Below, in pieces: positions 12,901 to 24,400 of a stretch of 64,000 bases of DNA. The translations under genes and the position numbers were made by a program. Below the pieces are notes generated by a model that had not been told where the DNA came from, searched no databases, and saw only the letters and a list, made by a program, of their open reading frames with translations. Source of the stretch: Tetrastigma voinierianum (taxonomy: Eukaryota; Streptophyta; Magnoliopsida; Vitales; Vitaceae); the NCBI GenBank assembly GCA_016808115.1, contig JAEQBH010000897.1, forward strand, positions 186,001 through 250,000. The letters are read 5' to 3'. Numbering within the stretch: the stretch's first letter is position 1; every line of letters starts with the position of its first letter.

Positions 12901-13239
12901 GCAGCTACTCCCATGAACTGAATAGTGGTTGACACTATCATGGAAGGAAGGAAAAAGATTTGGAGAACTCAAACTTAGTAATCTTCTTTCAAGACTTCAT
13001 ACTTCAAGGCTGCAAGAGAGTCCAAGACACCTTATATAGACTTCAAGAAGGGGAAAACCAACTCAAACTTCAAAAAAGCCAAACGTCTTTACTTTTTTGA
13101 GATTTCTACAATTCTTGAAATGGATGAATTCATCCAATGAAGGGCATCAAAGAACTTGATGTTTATGAGTTGAAAAATGTGATGAAAAGAAACAAAATTC
13201 TACAAGATAAATGACTTGACTGTGATGATCTTTTAAGCT
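9924..13239. other. Intergenic region 3' of the NLR gene
   Basis: AT-rich with A/T homopolymers. A TGGG/GGCA run lies at 11866-11898. The stretch 12420-12720 is less AT-rich and looks like old transposon debris, but I could not place it in a family. No host gene was recognised. Confidence 0.45.
11866..11898. repeat. (TGGG)n/(GGCA)n short tandem repeat
   Basis: Three TGGG units are followed by about five GGCA units. Confidence 0.85.
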
Positions 13240-15773
13240 TTATCCTTTTTTCCATTGACCCTTGCTAGTAACATCAAAGGGGAAAAGCTTGAGCTTGGGA
13301 CACACTTCAACCTTCAACAGCTTCAGACATGGAGTGCCCCTTTTATCATATGCCATTCCTCGTCCAGTTCATCCAGATGCATAAGCACAAGCACCTCTAC
13401 TTTCCATTTCGCGTTCTGGGTGTTCCAGAATACGGGGTTCAACTTCACAAGTCTCTCTGAGAAAACAATTGCAAGATTTCGCAAGTTGGGAAGGGAAGTT
13501 GGATTGAGCCATGTTGGAGTGGTCACTCCTTGAAAACCATAAAGCCTCAATCTTTGCAGCTGTTGTAGGGAAGAAAACCAATTATTAATCTTACCAGCCA
13601 ATTCACTGCTTCCATTTCTGACTTCAATCTTCAAGTCTTGCAGTTGTGGTAATATGTTCAACTCTTCTCCTACAATTTGATCCTCTGACTTTATTTCAAT
13701 GAGAAGAATTTTGAGTTGATTGAGATGCCTCAGCTCTGCAACTCTACATTCACCTTTGTGTCTCCAACTTCCAGGTGTAAATCCCCACAGAGTTTGAAGG
13801 TTATGGAGGTTACTGAACCCCTTTGGCATGCACTCTAATGAATCACAACCAAATATCTGCATTATGTTCAGTTGTTCCAAAGTAGTAATGCTCGGCGGGA
13901 GCCTTCTCAAATTAGGCCAATTGTACAGCCGTAGAATTTGAAGCTTGCGAAGGTTTGTGATTGAATTTGGGAGCTTTTTCAGTCTACAATTTTCTATTTT
14001 GAGACAAATGAGATGCTGCAGCAACCCAATTTTGCTTAAACTATTCTCATCAATAAGATCAGCATTAGATGTTGTTGAGAGTGAAAGGTCCAAAACCCTC
14101 AACCTCTTCAGTTGGGACATGTTTTGACACAGTTTTGAGGACAGAGTCCTCTATCTGCATTCAATGCTTCCCAGCATCAGAACTGAGCCTCCAACTTCCA
14201 AATTTATGCTCCTCAGTATGCCACCCCGACGTGATTGAACACACAGTGAAGGCCGTCCCTTGTCATCCAGGCACATGAAGTTTTCTTCTCTAGCAATTTT
14301 GATGACCATGTCTCTTACCATATCATGCAATATACCAGCAAAGAATTTATTTTGAAATAAAGTTTTGGATGAGCCTATTAATAGACATCTGTCCAACAGT
14401 TCATTAATGCATTCTTCTCCAACCTCATATGCTGTCTTTCCATTCCTTTCCCTAATGAAGCCTTCACCAATCCACCAATGTATCATTTTATGCAATAAAA
14501 TTTCAGTGTCCTGAAACATGGCTAAGGACAGAAAGCAAGGTTTCAAATGTGTAGGCAACTCCTCATAGCTCAAACCAAGTGTGGAGAAAACAACCTTATC
14601 TTTATTATGAGTAGCCAGCTCTTGTTTTAGATGCTTTGATATTTGACTCCATTCGTCAGCACATTTTTCTTTGGCCGCCATCATTCCCCCAGCAATCTTA
14701 ATTGCCAGGGGAAGACCCCTGCATTGGGAAACCATATCCTTTCCGATAACCTCCAAATCCTTATTTGGGCATTGACCTCAATCTCTTGCAAAGACCACTT
14801 TAGAGAACAATGACCAGCCATTCTCCTCTGAGAGGAGTCTGAGATGATGTATGCATCTATGGGTGGCACCCATTGATCTAGCTACTTCCTCATCCCTTGT
14901 TGTAACAATGACACAGCTACCAGCTCTGTGAGGAAGACCTGATTTCAGGCTTTCCCACCATAGCCCTTCATCGGCTCCCCAAACATCATCCAATATAATC
15001 AAGTATTTCTTGTCCAGCTTGTGATGCAGTGTCCTTAACAGATCCCAAGTATCTCCTCTCATGGAATCTTCACTCTCATTCAATTTTCTCAGCATAGACC
15101 TGATGAGCTCCTTTAGTTCAAAACTTCGGGAGACAGTAAGGAAGATTATATATCCATATTGCTCTCTCAAGCTACTATCATTGTAAATTTGTTGTGCAAG
15201 AGTGGTTTTCCCTATTCCACCCATCCCAACAATTCCAATCACTGTCAAATGGCCACTTGCTTCCAGCAAACACTCTCCAATCTTCTGTCGGTCCTCTGCT
15301 AGCCCAACTGTTACAGCTTCATCAACTAGTATCGGGTTTTTTAACTGTTGCCTTCGCCATTCTGGTCCTTGGCCTGGGAGGGCTAGAGCTGTTCCCAAAT
15401 ATGTGGTTATTCTTTCTCTAGCTTTGGTCATTCTTTCTCTTACAATCCCCAATCTCTTTCTCTTTTCACAAAAGAACTTCAATGAGGACAAAGAGGCACA
15501 TCTCCCATGGATTTTTAAGCGGTGAAGCTCAAAGTCTTCCATTATGTCTTCTACATCATACACCATCTCCCTCAACTCTTGCATAATGATTCTCAGCATT
15601 TCCATCTGATTCACCTGCTTGATCTTCTCAGCATCTTTGAGAAAGCTCTTGATATACAGAAGCTCAGTCCTCACTTCCTTAAAGTCCCTATCAAATCTGA
15701 TGAACTCAAGGCCTTGGCTTGTAAGCATTTGCAGTAAACGATCCAAAGCTACTGTGACAACAGCATCCACCAT
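13240..15773 (-). pseudogene. ZAR1: ZAR1-like CC-NB-LRR resistance gene with two in-frame stops
   Basis: One long minus-strand frame runs from the ATG at 15773. Its length (about 840 codons) fits ZAR1/RPP13-like protein 4 (about 850). The coiled-coil N-terminus begins MVDAVVTVALDRLLQ, with an EDVID-type motif at residues 70-81. The P-loop GMGGIGKTT is at about 183-191, Walker B KYLIILDDVW at about 256-265, RNBS-B VIVTTRDEEVA at about 288-298, then GLPLAIK, the MHD-type LHDMVRD, and LRRs from about 14120 down. ZAR1-type NLRs form a membrane resistosome after sensing effectors through RLCK kinases. Breaks: TGA at 14778-14780, TAG at 14151-14153, both in frame with homology continuing, and a one-base-type frameshift near 13322 after which the C-terminus resumes in another frame to the TAA at 13240. 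As read it is a pseudogene; truncated CC-NB products remain possible. No intron is needed. Confidence 0.85.
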
Positions 15774-16146
15774 TCTCTGCAGAACTCAAATCATGGGATC
15801 ATTCCAGAAGAAATGAGAGCACAAAATCAAATCCCAGTTTCATAATCGAAAAGCTAAATAAGATTCCAAACAATAATCTGAGAGAAACAAGAAAAATGTT
15901 GTGGATACATATTGTTATGTAGTGTCTAAATTTTCCAAGGATCAAATACCTTTCACCATATGATTCACTACATCATTAGGTTAAAAACATTTTGATGAAA
16001 GTAAGGAGAGTGTTTGCTTCAAAATCTACACTTCATCAGATAGCTTCAGCAAATATGATAAACATGTCAATTTCAACGATTTAACCTTCCCCCATTACAA
16101 AATTTTCTTGGAAAAACTTTGTCATTTGATTTATATACACAAATAT
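15774..16146 (-). promoter_or_regulatory. NLR upstream region, cut by a copia insertion
   Basis: Only about 373 bases separate the NLR start codon from the retroelement edge at 16147. Any promoter and 5' UTR must lie here, inside the element, or beyond 21500. No clear TATA box was fixed. Confidence 0.5.
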
Positions 16147-16786
16147 TGTTGGGAAATAAACACAAGACTGAATATTTTCCCTTGTTGATTTAACCTGTTA
16201 GGAGTCAATAAAATGCAGCCAAGAAGAATAATATGCCAAGGAGATAAATCACAAAACGTGAGTTTTTAACGTGGAAAACCTCTCAAAGTGAGAAGAGGAA
16301 ACCACGGACCTTTCACAGTCCACCCAAATATCCACTATAATAATTTATATATAAAACCTAATTTAAACAGTTTAACACCTAGCTTTCAACACAATCGTAA
16401 GATACTTCAAGATCCCAAAAACAATGAAATCATCTAAACATAGTGAATAAAATTAATAGGCAATCTAGCCTCAAATCAAGACAGATTGACGTAAGATCTC
16501 ACCGAAAAACTCCGTCTCTCAAAATTCCCTTTTCGAAGACCGACAAATCTCGCCCGCCCCACTCGTCAAAACCCGCCAGCCGAAACACACCGTACTCCGC
16601 TCCTCTCCAGCCGAGGAAAACCTACACCAGCCAAGCCCTATTTTCGCTCTAAAAACTGCTGCCGCCCCAAAATCTCACGGCACGCTTCCTCGTGTTTTTT
16701 TTTTTTTTTATAACATTTGTAGCCCTAATGGGCGTTTAAGAGAAATAAAATGGGCCGCCAAGTAGCCTGGCCGACTCCACACTACA
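16147..16786 (-). repeat. Copia LTR (3' LTR in element orientation)
   Basis: 640 bases, matching 20863-21499 in order with many small indels. It lies nearest the NLR gene and in the same orientation, so its end faces the NLR start. Confidence 0.85.
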
Positions 16787-17891
16787 ATCTCCCCTCCAAA
16801 ATCCCAACATAAGGGAGATTACACTCTAATATCCTCAGTTAGAGTCCATGCCTAATGACCCAAGACAAAGTCAAAATTTTCTCCTGTAACAACTTTTGTC
16901 ATCATATCGAGGGATTAAAACTGCGGTGGAATCTTCTTAAGCTTTTAAGCTTCATAAGCCTCTTTCCAATGACATCTCGTAACCAATGATATCTCACATC
17001 AATGCGCTTTGTACCGAATGGTACGGCGCATTCTTGCTCAAGTCCATAGCACTCCTACTCATCTACAAACACAACATACTCATCTTGCATCAAACCCAAA
17101 TTTTCGAGAAATCTCTATCCATAATATCTCTTTGTCATTTTCCACGCTGCCGCGTATATGTTTCGGGCCTCGTGAGGTATTGTGCGATGACACTTCAGAA
17201 TTTAGATCACATGAAACAATACCCCCAAAGAAAATGAATGCGAAACCCGTATTTCGACTCTCTTTCTACCATCAAGGTCACCTCGCTATATCAACATCCT
17301 CAGAAACCTTCTAACACCGGGCTTCGAACCCCAAAACTCAAACACAATTTTGAAGTACCTCAAATATTTGAAGATCCATTTACCGCTCTCCCAATGCCTT
17401 CCCTGACGGAGGTAATCCACTCACCGTACTAACAAAGATGTGCAGTCATCGTGCCTTGTATAAAACCATACACACATAAGACTCCCCATCACGAGAGTAA
17501 TAGAGGCCATCTTTTTCCTTTTCTATCCGTCAGAGGTAGGCATAAGCTTCTCGCTGCTTGGCGACGCCAGAGGTGCCAACCCACTTTCAAGATCTTCATA
17601 TCAACCTTTCAAGCACACGTTCAACATACTTTCCCCGTGATGTCCACAAACTTCTTTGCCTTTCTATCTCGAAAGTATCTTATTACCCAACATTTTATGG
17701 TAAGTCTGTCCTTCTGCATGTCAAAGGACTCGGGAATAACCTCTTCAACTTGCCAATCACTGAATCATTCTCGCTATTAACATATCATCAACATAAAGTA
17801 AAGAATAATGAAGTTACCATCCAGAAACTCAAATAAAACACAATGATTCCAGATTCCGTCTCTTCTTATACTGTGGCTCACCATAAAAGAA

Positions 17892-18152
17892 TCAAACTTT
17901 CAGACTAACGCCTCGGGCGCTTGCTTCAAATTTACAAAGACCTTCTTTAATTTGCAAACACATGTGTTCCTTACCTTTTACTTCAAACCCCTCAAAGTTG
18001 TACATGTAAATTTCTTCTATCGTACCACATGAAGAAAGCAAGCCTTTCACATCTAACTGCTCAAGCTCGAGGTCTAAACTAGCAATAAACTCAAAACAAC
18101 TCGAGAAGCGCCTGTTTTCACAAACTGGAGAGAATATCTCATCAAAGCACAC
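17892..18152 (-). pseudogene. Copia reverse transcriptase fragment
   Basis: The peptide carries the copia RT signatures ASLDLELEQLDVKG and EEIYMYNFEGFEVKGKEH, the N-terminal half of the RT domain. The YVDD catalytic box is not in this fragment. The surrounding sequence continues the domain in other frames. Confidence 0.8.
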
Positions 18153-18899
18153 TTTTTCTCGCCCAAAACTTTACTACCAAACGAGCTTTATCACTTCAAA
18201 GAAGAACTTTCCATCACTATCTTTCTCTTCAACTTGGCAATCTAATTGTCTTTAATGCCTTTCGCCTTTGAAGTCCACTAACTCATAACTCCGGTCATTC
18301 TTAACAAAGAATGCATTTCTTCCTCGTATACCTTCATCCAAATTACCTTATCCTCGTATGAGTCCCAGACTCTAGAAATCTCTTCCAGCCCCTCACTGCC
18401 CAAAGAATCAACACATACTAAGAAGGATACACATGAGCACTAATTCTCCCTATTAGATTCCTAATTGAGGTTCTTTAAATTACTTGTCGAGGAGGTCGCT
18501 TCTCCCCCGGCCAACACCTTTATCGCTCTCTCGGCATCCCATCATCAACCACCGTCGCTTCATCACGTCATCTCTCGTCCCATCTATAGTACTTTTTCCT
18601 GAAAGGAATATAAATAATCAGAGGATCAATAGCACCATCATCGATACTTTAACCTTTTTAAATTTCTTCTATACCTTAGCTATTAGTCCAGATCTTTCCC
18701 AAGAGGAGATTTTGCAGCAAGGCAAAGTGCAAGGTGTAGCAAAGGTGGGCAAAGTAATAAAAGATTGATTAGTAATTTTTACTTGATCCTATAATTGCAT
18801 TTCCAAACTATTTCCATAACCAAAACAGCGATACACGTGCTCACACACGTTCTCTGACTCAAGCCGTGACAGATACAAAAAGCCTTGCACCCAAAAACC

Positions 18900-19205
18900 T
18901 TAAGATGATTGTAACAACATCTTTTCCCGTCCATACCTTCTAATGTCAAACCCAAAGGAACTCGAGGGAGACCTATTTATCAAGTAACAAGCAAGATTTA
19001 ATAGCTTCACCCCAAAAACACTTCGGGGTAGCTTTGCCATTTCAAGATGCATCCTAATCTTTCTCAACAATAGTGCGTTCACTTCCAACAATTTATCAGG
19101 CTGGTGGAGTACCAGAACCGGTTTTCTCATGTCTAATACCATGTAATCGAGTAGTTTTAAACTCCTTTGATGTATACTCACCTCCATTGTCAAGACGTAA
19201 GACAT
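18900..19205 (-). pseudogene. Copia integrase fragment
   Basis: Shows the C-terminal part of the integrase core in shifted form, including a RIRMHLEMAKLP-like segment and ACYLINRSPSS, a hallmark of copia integrases. The catalytic D,D,E set cannot be read in one frame. Confidence 0.75.
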
Positions 19206-19753
19206 CTCTAAAACTTCCCATCTCTTTCAACTAAGGCATGAAATTTCGAAAACTGACATCTTCGATCTTTGCCTCATCAGATAAACCCATTAATCCTTTA
19301 CTTCATGCTAACAATGAATGTGACAAAATATCTATTTCCCACCCAAGGACTCCACCTGTAAGGGACCACAAACATCGAATAAACCACTTCCAAAATATAG
19401 ATTTTCTTTTTGAAGATTTAGAAAAAGGTAATCTATGATGTTTCCAACAAACACAATCACAAGGGTTAAGACCGTTACCTTTAGTAAAAGGAAATGAGCC
19501 TTTTTGGCTAGTATATGTAACCTTCACTCATGTGACCCAATCTTTGTGCCATAAATTTGGGAGGAACCATCTTCGGGGCTATCTAATTCATCCCACATAT
19601 TTCAACCCGCCCTCAGCTTTCTAACTCGTTTAGCGCCTACAGTTAACCTTTGCAGCTTCCATCATCGTTAATGGGTTAATTCACATATCCTTCCCGATCC
19701 AAGGCACCTCCGTAAATAAGATTACGAAATGAACATGCCGTACATCTCTCGAG

Positions 19754-20368
19754 TCAATGAACAACCAACGTCCGTCTCAGAGCATCACCACACTCCACAC
19801 CTGGGAGGCCTGCATTATCACCTCTCATTGGAAGACAAAGTCTCCCGGTCTCAGACGATGTGAAGAACTCCTTATTGGGGAGAACATGATAAGAGGTCGC
19901 CGTATCAATAATCCACTCAACCTCATTAATCAGAATAGGCAAACATTTTTTCTATCTAAAATAGAACTCGGCCACATCTTCGCGATAGCGTACCAGAGTA
20001 TTTTTATTTTTCATCTTTCCTCCGATTTTGCCCTTCTTGTTTCGCTTCAAGCATAATTCTTTCAATGTCCTTCCTACCTTTGGCCAATGATAACACTTTC
20101 TTTCTTCTACTGTTAGACTTTCCTCCTCGGATTGCGACCCGCCGGATTTACTCACACCCTTCCTGGGTTTCTCTATTTTTACCTCTTTCCCCGTTTCGTG
20201 ACAAGAGCCTCTTGCCTTTAAGATATTCCTGTTCCTTCCTGCTTCTTCATTAAACAAACTGTCTTTTACCATATCCATGGTTAAATTGCTAGGAGCTGAG
20301 TTACTAAGTGAGATAACTAGAGTATCCCAACTATCTGGAAAAGAACTCAAAAGTAACAATGCTTGCAA
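19754..20368 (-). pseudogene. Copia gag and protease fragments
   Basis: 19952-20368 (minus) carries the gag segment ALLLLSSFPDSWDTLV and SLFNEEA. 19754-19942 carries WIIDTATSYHV, the aspartic-protease region, where the usual DTAAS-type active site reads DTATS. The two lie in the expected gag-then-protease order. Confidence 0.75.
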
Positions 20369-20862
20369 CCACGCCTCACCCTCATCTTCATAGCATCTTA
20401 ACCGGGTTCACCAACCCTGAAAGTCACTCGGTGTGCTCGCTTACTACCTGCCCATTTTTATACTTCGCATTTACTACAGCCTTCTAATCGCGTGGCTTTA
20501 TTCTCGTAAGTAGTCTCTTCGCTCGCATACGGATTCTAATTTTTCCAGCCCGCAAGAGCATCGCCTCCCCGTGACACGTGACGAAAACACACTGCCCGCC
20601 GTAATCGTCTGACAGAGCCACTGCTTTTCTATGCATGATCTTCCATTCGCTTCCGATATCTTTGGGTTTACTTTTATCCCCATCAATAGGCGCATATAAA
20701 CTCTTTCGTAACAAAGAATATCTTCCATTCTTGGCTTCCTGTGATAGAATAATTAGACGCAGGTTTAGTCTAACTTCATGAGCTACCCAAGACTCCTCCA
20801 TCTAAACCAACACCAACCACAGCTCCCGCATTAACAGGAACTGTGCTCCGACATACCACTCT

Positions 20863-21499
20863 TGTTGGGGGAAATAAACACAAGACCGAATATTTTCCTT
20901 GTTGATTTAACCTGCAGAGCCACAAAATGCAGCCAAGAAGAATACTTAGTTAAGGAGATAATCACAAAACAGAGAGCGTTTTTTAACGTGGAAAACCTCC
21001 TGTAAAGTGAGAAGAGGAAAACCACCGGACCTTTGTCTGAGTCCACCCAAATATCCACTATAATAATTTAGGCACAAAACCTAATTCTAAACTAGGTTTA
21101 ACACTCAGCCTTTCAAATAATAATCAAGATGCACTTCAAGATCCCAAAAACAATGAAATCATCTAAATATAGTAATAAAATTAATAGGCAATCTAGCCTC
21201 AAATCAAGACGATTGACTTAAGATCTCACCAAAACTGGTCCTCAAAATTCTTTTTCACATCGACAAATCCGGGCCGCCTCACCGCTGAAAAACTGCTTCT
21301 AGCCGAAAAACACATCAGACGCGGCTTCCTTCGCCTAAAAACGCAAACACAAGCCCTATTTTCTGCTCCAAAAACTCGGGTCAAGGTCCCAAAATCCCTA
21401 CCGTCGCCTCGTTTTTTTTTTTATACGTAGCCCTAATGTGGCTTACAGAAAAGCAACAGCTGGCCGCCAAGTGAAGCCTGGGCCGGACCTCACACTACA
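20863..21499 (-). repeat. Copia LTR (5' LTR in element orientation)
   Basis: 637 bases, partner of 16147-16786. Differences between the two are dominated by short insertions and deletions, not substitutions, which is unusual for simple ageing of LTRs. Confidence 0.85.
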
Positions 21500-21544
21500 A
21501 AAATATATGTCATGAACCAATTGCAACAAACACTTGGGTCACAG

Positions 21545-21900
21545 AGATTAAGGCAACACCCATCAAGAAGTTCTCAAAACCGCGTAAATCACAAAGTTGA
21601 ATTCAATTACAAAGAAGAACTTAAATGTAGATTAAAGGGCAACACCCATCGTCAAAAAGCTCCAAATCAAAAATGAAGCAGAATCACGGTTGAATTCAAT
21701 TACAACAAGCACTTAAATTGTAGATTGTGCTTACAACACCCATCGATAAAGTCAGAAAAGAAATCACAAAGTTGTAAAGAAAATATACTAGAAATCACAA
21801 ACCCAAAGTTGTGATTGCCGAACACAAACTCAAGTTAAAATGAAGTAACCACAAAGCCGTAAAAGAAAATATACCAGAAATCACAAACCCAGAAAACTAT
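21545..21900. repeat. Tandem ~90-base and ~85-base repeats
   Basis: Units of about 85-90 bases around AACACCCATC and GAATTCAATTACAA recur from 21551, 21634 and 21724. A second unit, around AAAGAAAATATAC(T/C)AGAAATCACAAACCC, recurs near 21775 and 21862. No gene is seen. The block directly follows the copia element. Confidence 0.65.
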
Positions 21901-22169
21901 AGAGGAAAAACAACTTGCTCTTATCCCACCTTCAAATAAGCAAATCTAATTAAGTTTATGGTCCTATGTAACCCATCAAATAACCAATCTGCAACGACCC
22001 AAATCCTCAATTCGTTTGAGAGAATTAATATATTAAAAGAATGGCGTTCGCAAAAAGTGTCAGCGAATTTTGATCCGGTAGGGATAAAGCTGAGACGATG
22101 AAGTTCACTACAACACAATGGTGGCCTAACACGCCTTCACAAGCTTCCCCTTTCTTTGCGCTTCGATGC

Positions 22170-22510
22170 CAGGACGGGGCATGAATGTGCCCTTACATGT
22201 GCCTAAACGAGATAGTAAGCCTCAAGTCCAATGATGAATTTTATTACCATTAATTTTTTTATTTTATTTTATTTTGGATTTATCCGATCAGATTTTCGAT
22301 TTATCTATAGTACTTTAGATTTATCTATTAGAATTTTTGGATTTATATATTATGATTTTTGGGATTATCCATTAGATTTTTGCTCAGGCTTATAAATAGC
22401 ACCTTATGTTATTGCTTTTACTGCATCTAATTAATATTGAAAAACTTGAGAATTTCATTCGCTTATTTTATTCGCTTCTTTTTAGTTTTATTATTCTCTT
22501 TCTGTAGCCT
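22170..22510 (+). repeat. Gypsy LTR copy, direct
   Basis: Direct copy matching the 3' LTR at 28103. It contains CTTATAAATAGCACC, a probable promoter TATA box, near 22389. The start is degenerate relative to TGATGGGG at 28103. Confidence 0.7.
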
Positions 22511-22827
22511 CTAGCCATCGCTTATCGTAGCCTAACTTTGATCCGAGATCAAGTTATTTATGTTTATTTCCTAAATTTTTGTTTTATTTCTTTCTAAATC
22601 ACAATCGATTCTTTGCTCTTAAACTAATTCTCAAAAGCCTAAAACTAGAGAGAAAAAGTGCAAATTTTCAACACAGATCTTGCACTTTCTTACCCCATAA
22701 ACTTCTCTTTATTATTGATTTTCACCCTCAATAATAAAAATCCTGAGAGACTAAACATACACCTCAGACTTCTTCTTGCTAATTGCCACACCTAGGACTT
22801 CACATGTTCACCTTCCCTTACAGAGAC

Positions 22828-23078
22828 AAAAATAATAACATAAGGTGCTATTTATAAACACAAACAAAAATCTTAATGGATAATCCCAAAAATTATAATG
22901 GATAAATCCAAAAATCCTAATTGATAAATCCAAAAATTACTAATAGATAAATTCAAAAATACTATCGGATAAATCCAAAAATAAAATTAAATAAATAATT
23001 AATAGTAATAAAACTCATCATTACCCTGGCTTCTATCTCGTTTAGGGCTCTTATAAGGGCCTACTCCATGCCCCATCA
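22828..23078 (-). repeat. Gypsy LTR copy, inverted
   Basis: Reverse complement of the same LTR start, ending at CCCCATCA (23071-23078), just before the gag region. With 22170-22510 it makes a tail-to-tail inverted pair around a ~320-base spacer. Confidence 0.75.
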
Positions 23079-23159
23079 TTATTTTAGATTTGTGTTTGTT
23101 GCATTAACATATAGTTTATAAATTTCTTTACTCAGTGGAATTTTAGATTCTATCTCGCA

Positions 23160-24400
23160 TGTCGCCTACCAAAAGTGATATTGCCAGATCTTCTTTCACT
23201 CGCAACCCAAATGATCCAATTGAGAGACTTAATAATTTTGACTTAAAACTACAAGCCTTATCCAAGATCTAAATGATAGTCTAGTTTGTATTACCCGTCA
23301 TCATGATGCCAACAACGCACAATTTGATTCCGTCACTACATCGGTAGGTAATTTAAATTCAATGTGTGGTCAATTGACTCAACGTCAATCTGCCCTCGAA
23401 CAACAAACTCAGCGCAATAAATAAAAAATGGACTTGCTTTAAACATCCTGGGTAAACATGAGATAGGTGATCATGTCGATGAAACGCTTAGGAAACACGC
23501 CGTCACCACACACCGGGGTTTTAAGTCCTTCTAGTTCTCTGCCATCAATATGATGGAATTCAGAAATGGTTTGGTATGACAATTTGAGTAAATGAACTTG
23601 GGTAGTCATTCAATGTGTTAAATCCTCACAAGGTTATACTTCCAACAGAGACCCCGCTTAACTTAGGTAGATCGACAACCTCGCTTAATGTCAACTTCCC
23701 ACAGATTTACGTTCAACCACCATGCAAACTTACCAAACTAAACCAGCGAGAAGATAAGCGCTTCCTCGATACCAAATTTTAGGGTTCATGGTGTTCGGGG
23801 GTAGAAGATCGTGATAGACATGTTAGAAAACCTCAAAGGACATCACAAAAAGCATACTAGTGCTCCCCGAATTTGATGGTAGAATGGATCCTAACATTTT
23901 CTCCGACGTTAGTTGCTATTGAGGAACATTCTTTGATCGCATGAAATCGCACGTGTCGCGCAGACATGCTCGTCTGCGGAACCACCTATCACCCAATGGG
24001 TCGTTATGAAAGCAAAGTTGCAAGATGTATACATTCCTCCATCATATGGGCAGCCAATGAGTTCCACCATGCCCAACAAACCAAGTCCACCATCCTTTCC
24101 AAGTCTTTTCGCCCTCTAAATTTGAGGAAGCTAGACTTAGGTGTAGTGAGTTCCATCGAGGACCAATTTGTTGGGTTCGTACTCGCTTGTTAATGGTCTC
24201 CGCTCAACATTCAACGAATGGTTGTGACTGCATGCCCACACACTTAGAGATGCATACCAAAAGCCTTAAGTGAGAAGTTCAACAGATCTTCCTCTTTTGC
24301 ACACATAGGTCGGCCACACCAAGTCATCAAACTGCATTACTATGCCTAATAACCCAGGCAAGAGGTCAGTCATGAATCCTCTTCCCATATCTTTATCGAA
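23160..24400 (+). pseudogene. Gypsy gag region, frameshifted
   Basis: Begins with an ATG and MSPTKSDIARSSF-type sequence, then breaks. Gag capsid-like pieces (EFDGRMDPN near 23869, a QWVVMKAKLQD-type segment near 23990) occur in several frames. No zinc knuckle could be read with confidence. Confidence 0.55.

Larger units (their letters stand above)
16147..21499 (-). mobile_element. Ty1/copia LTR retrotransposon on the minus strand
   Basis: Two LTRs, 16147-16786 and 20863-21499, flank an internal region read on the minus strand. The termini are TGTAGTG...CCAACA in element orientation. The polypurine tract lies beside the 3' LTR (GGAGGGGAGA at about 16789-16798, minus strand). A tRNA-Met type primer site beginning TGGTATG lies just inside the 5' LTR (about 20848-20857). 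Fragments occur in the copia order gag, protease, integrase, reverse transcriptase. Flanking AAATAT at 16141-16146 and 21501-21506 looks like a target-site duplication, off by one base from the LTR edge. All frames are heavily broken, so the copy is not autonomous. Confidence 0.85.

Noticed and set aside
15194..15816. Plus-strand open frames over the NLR
   Set aside because: Antisense shadows of the CC-NB region; the minus strand has P-loop and Walker B motifs.
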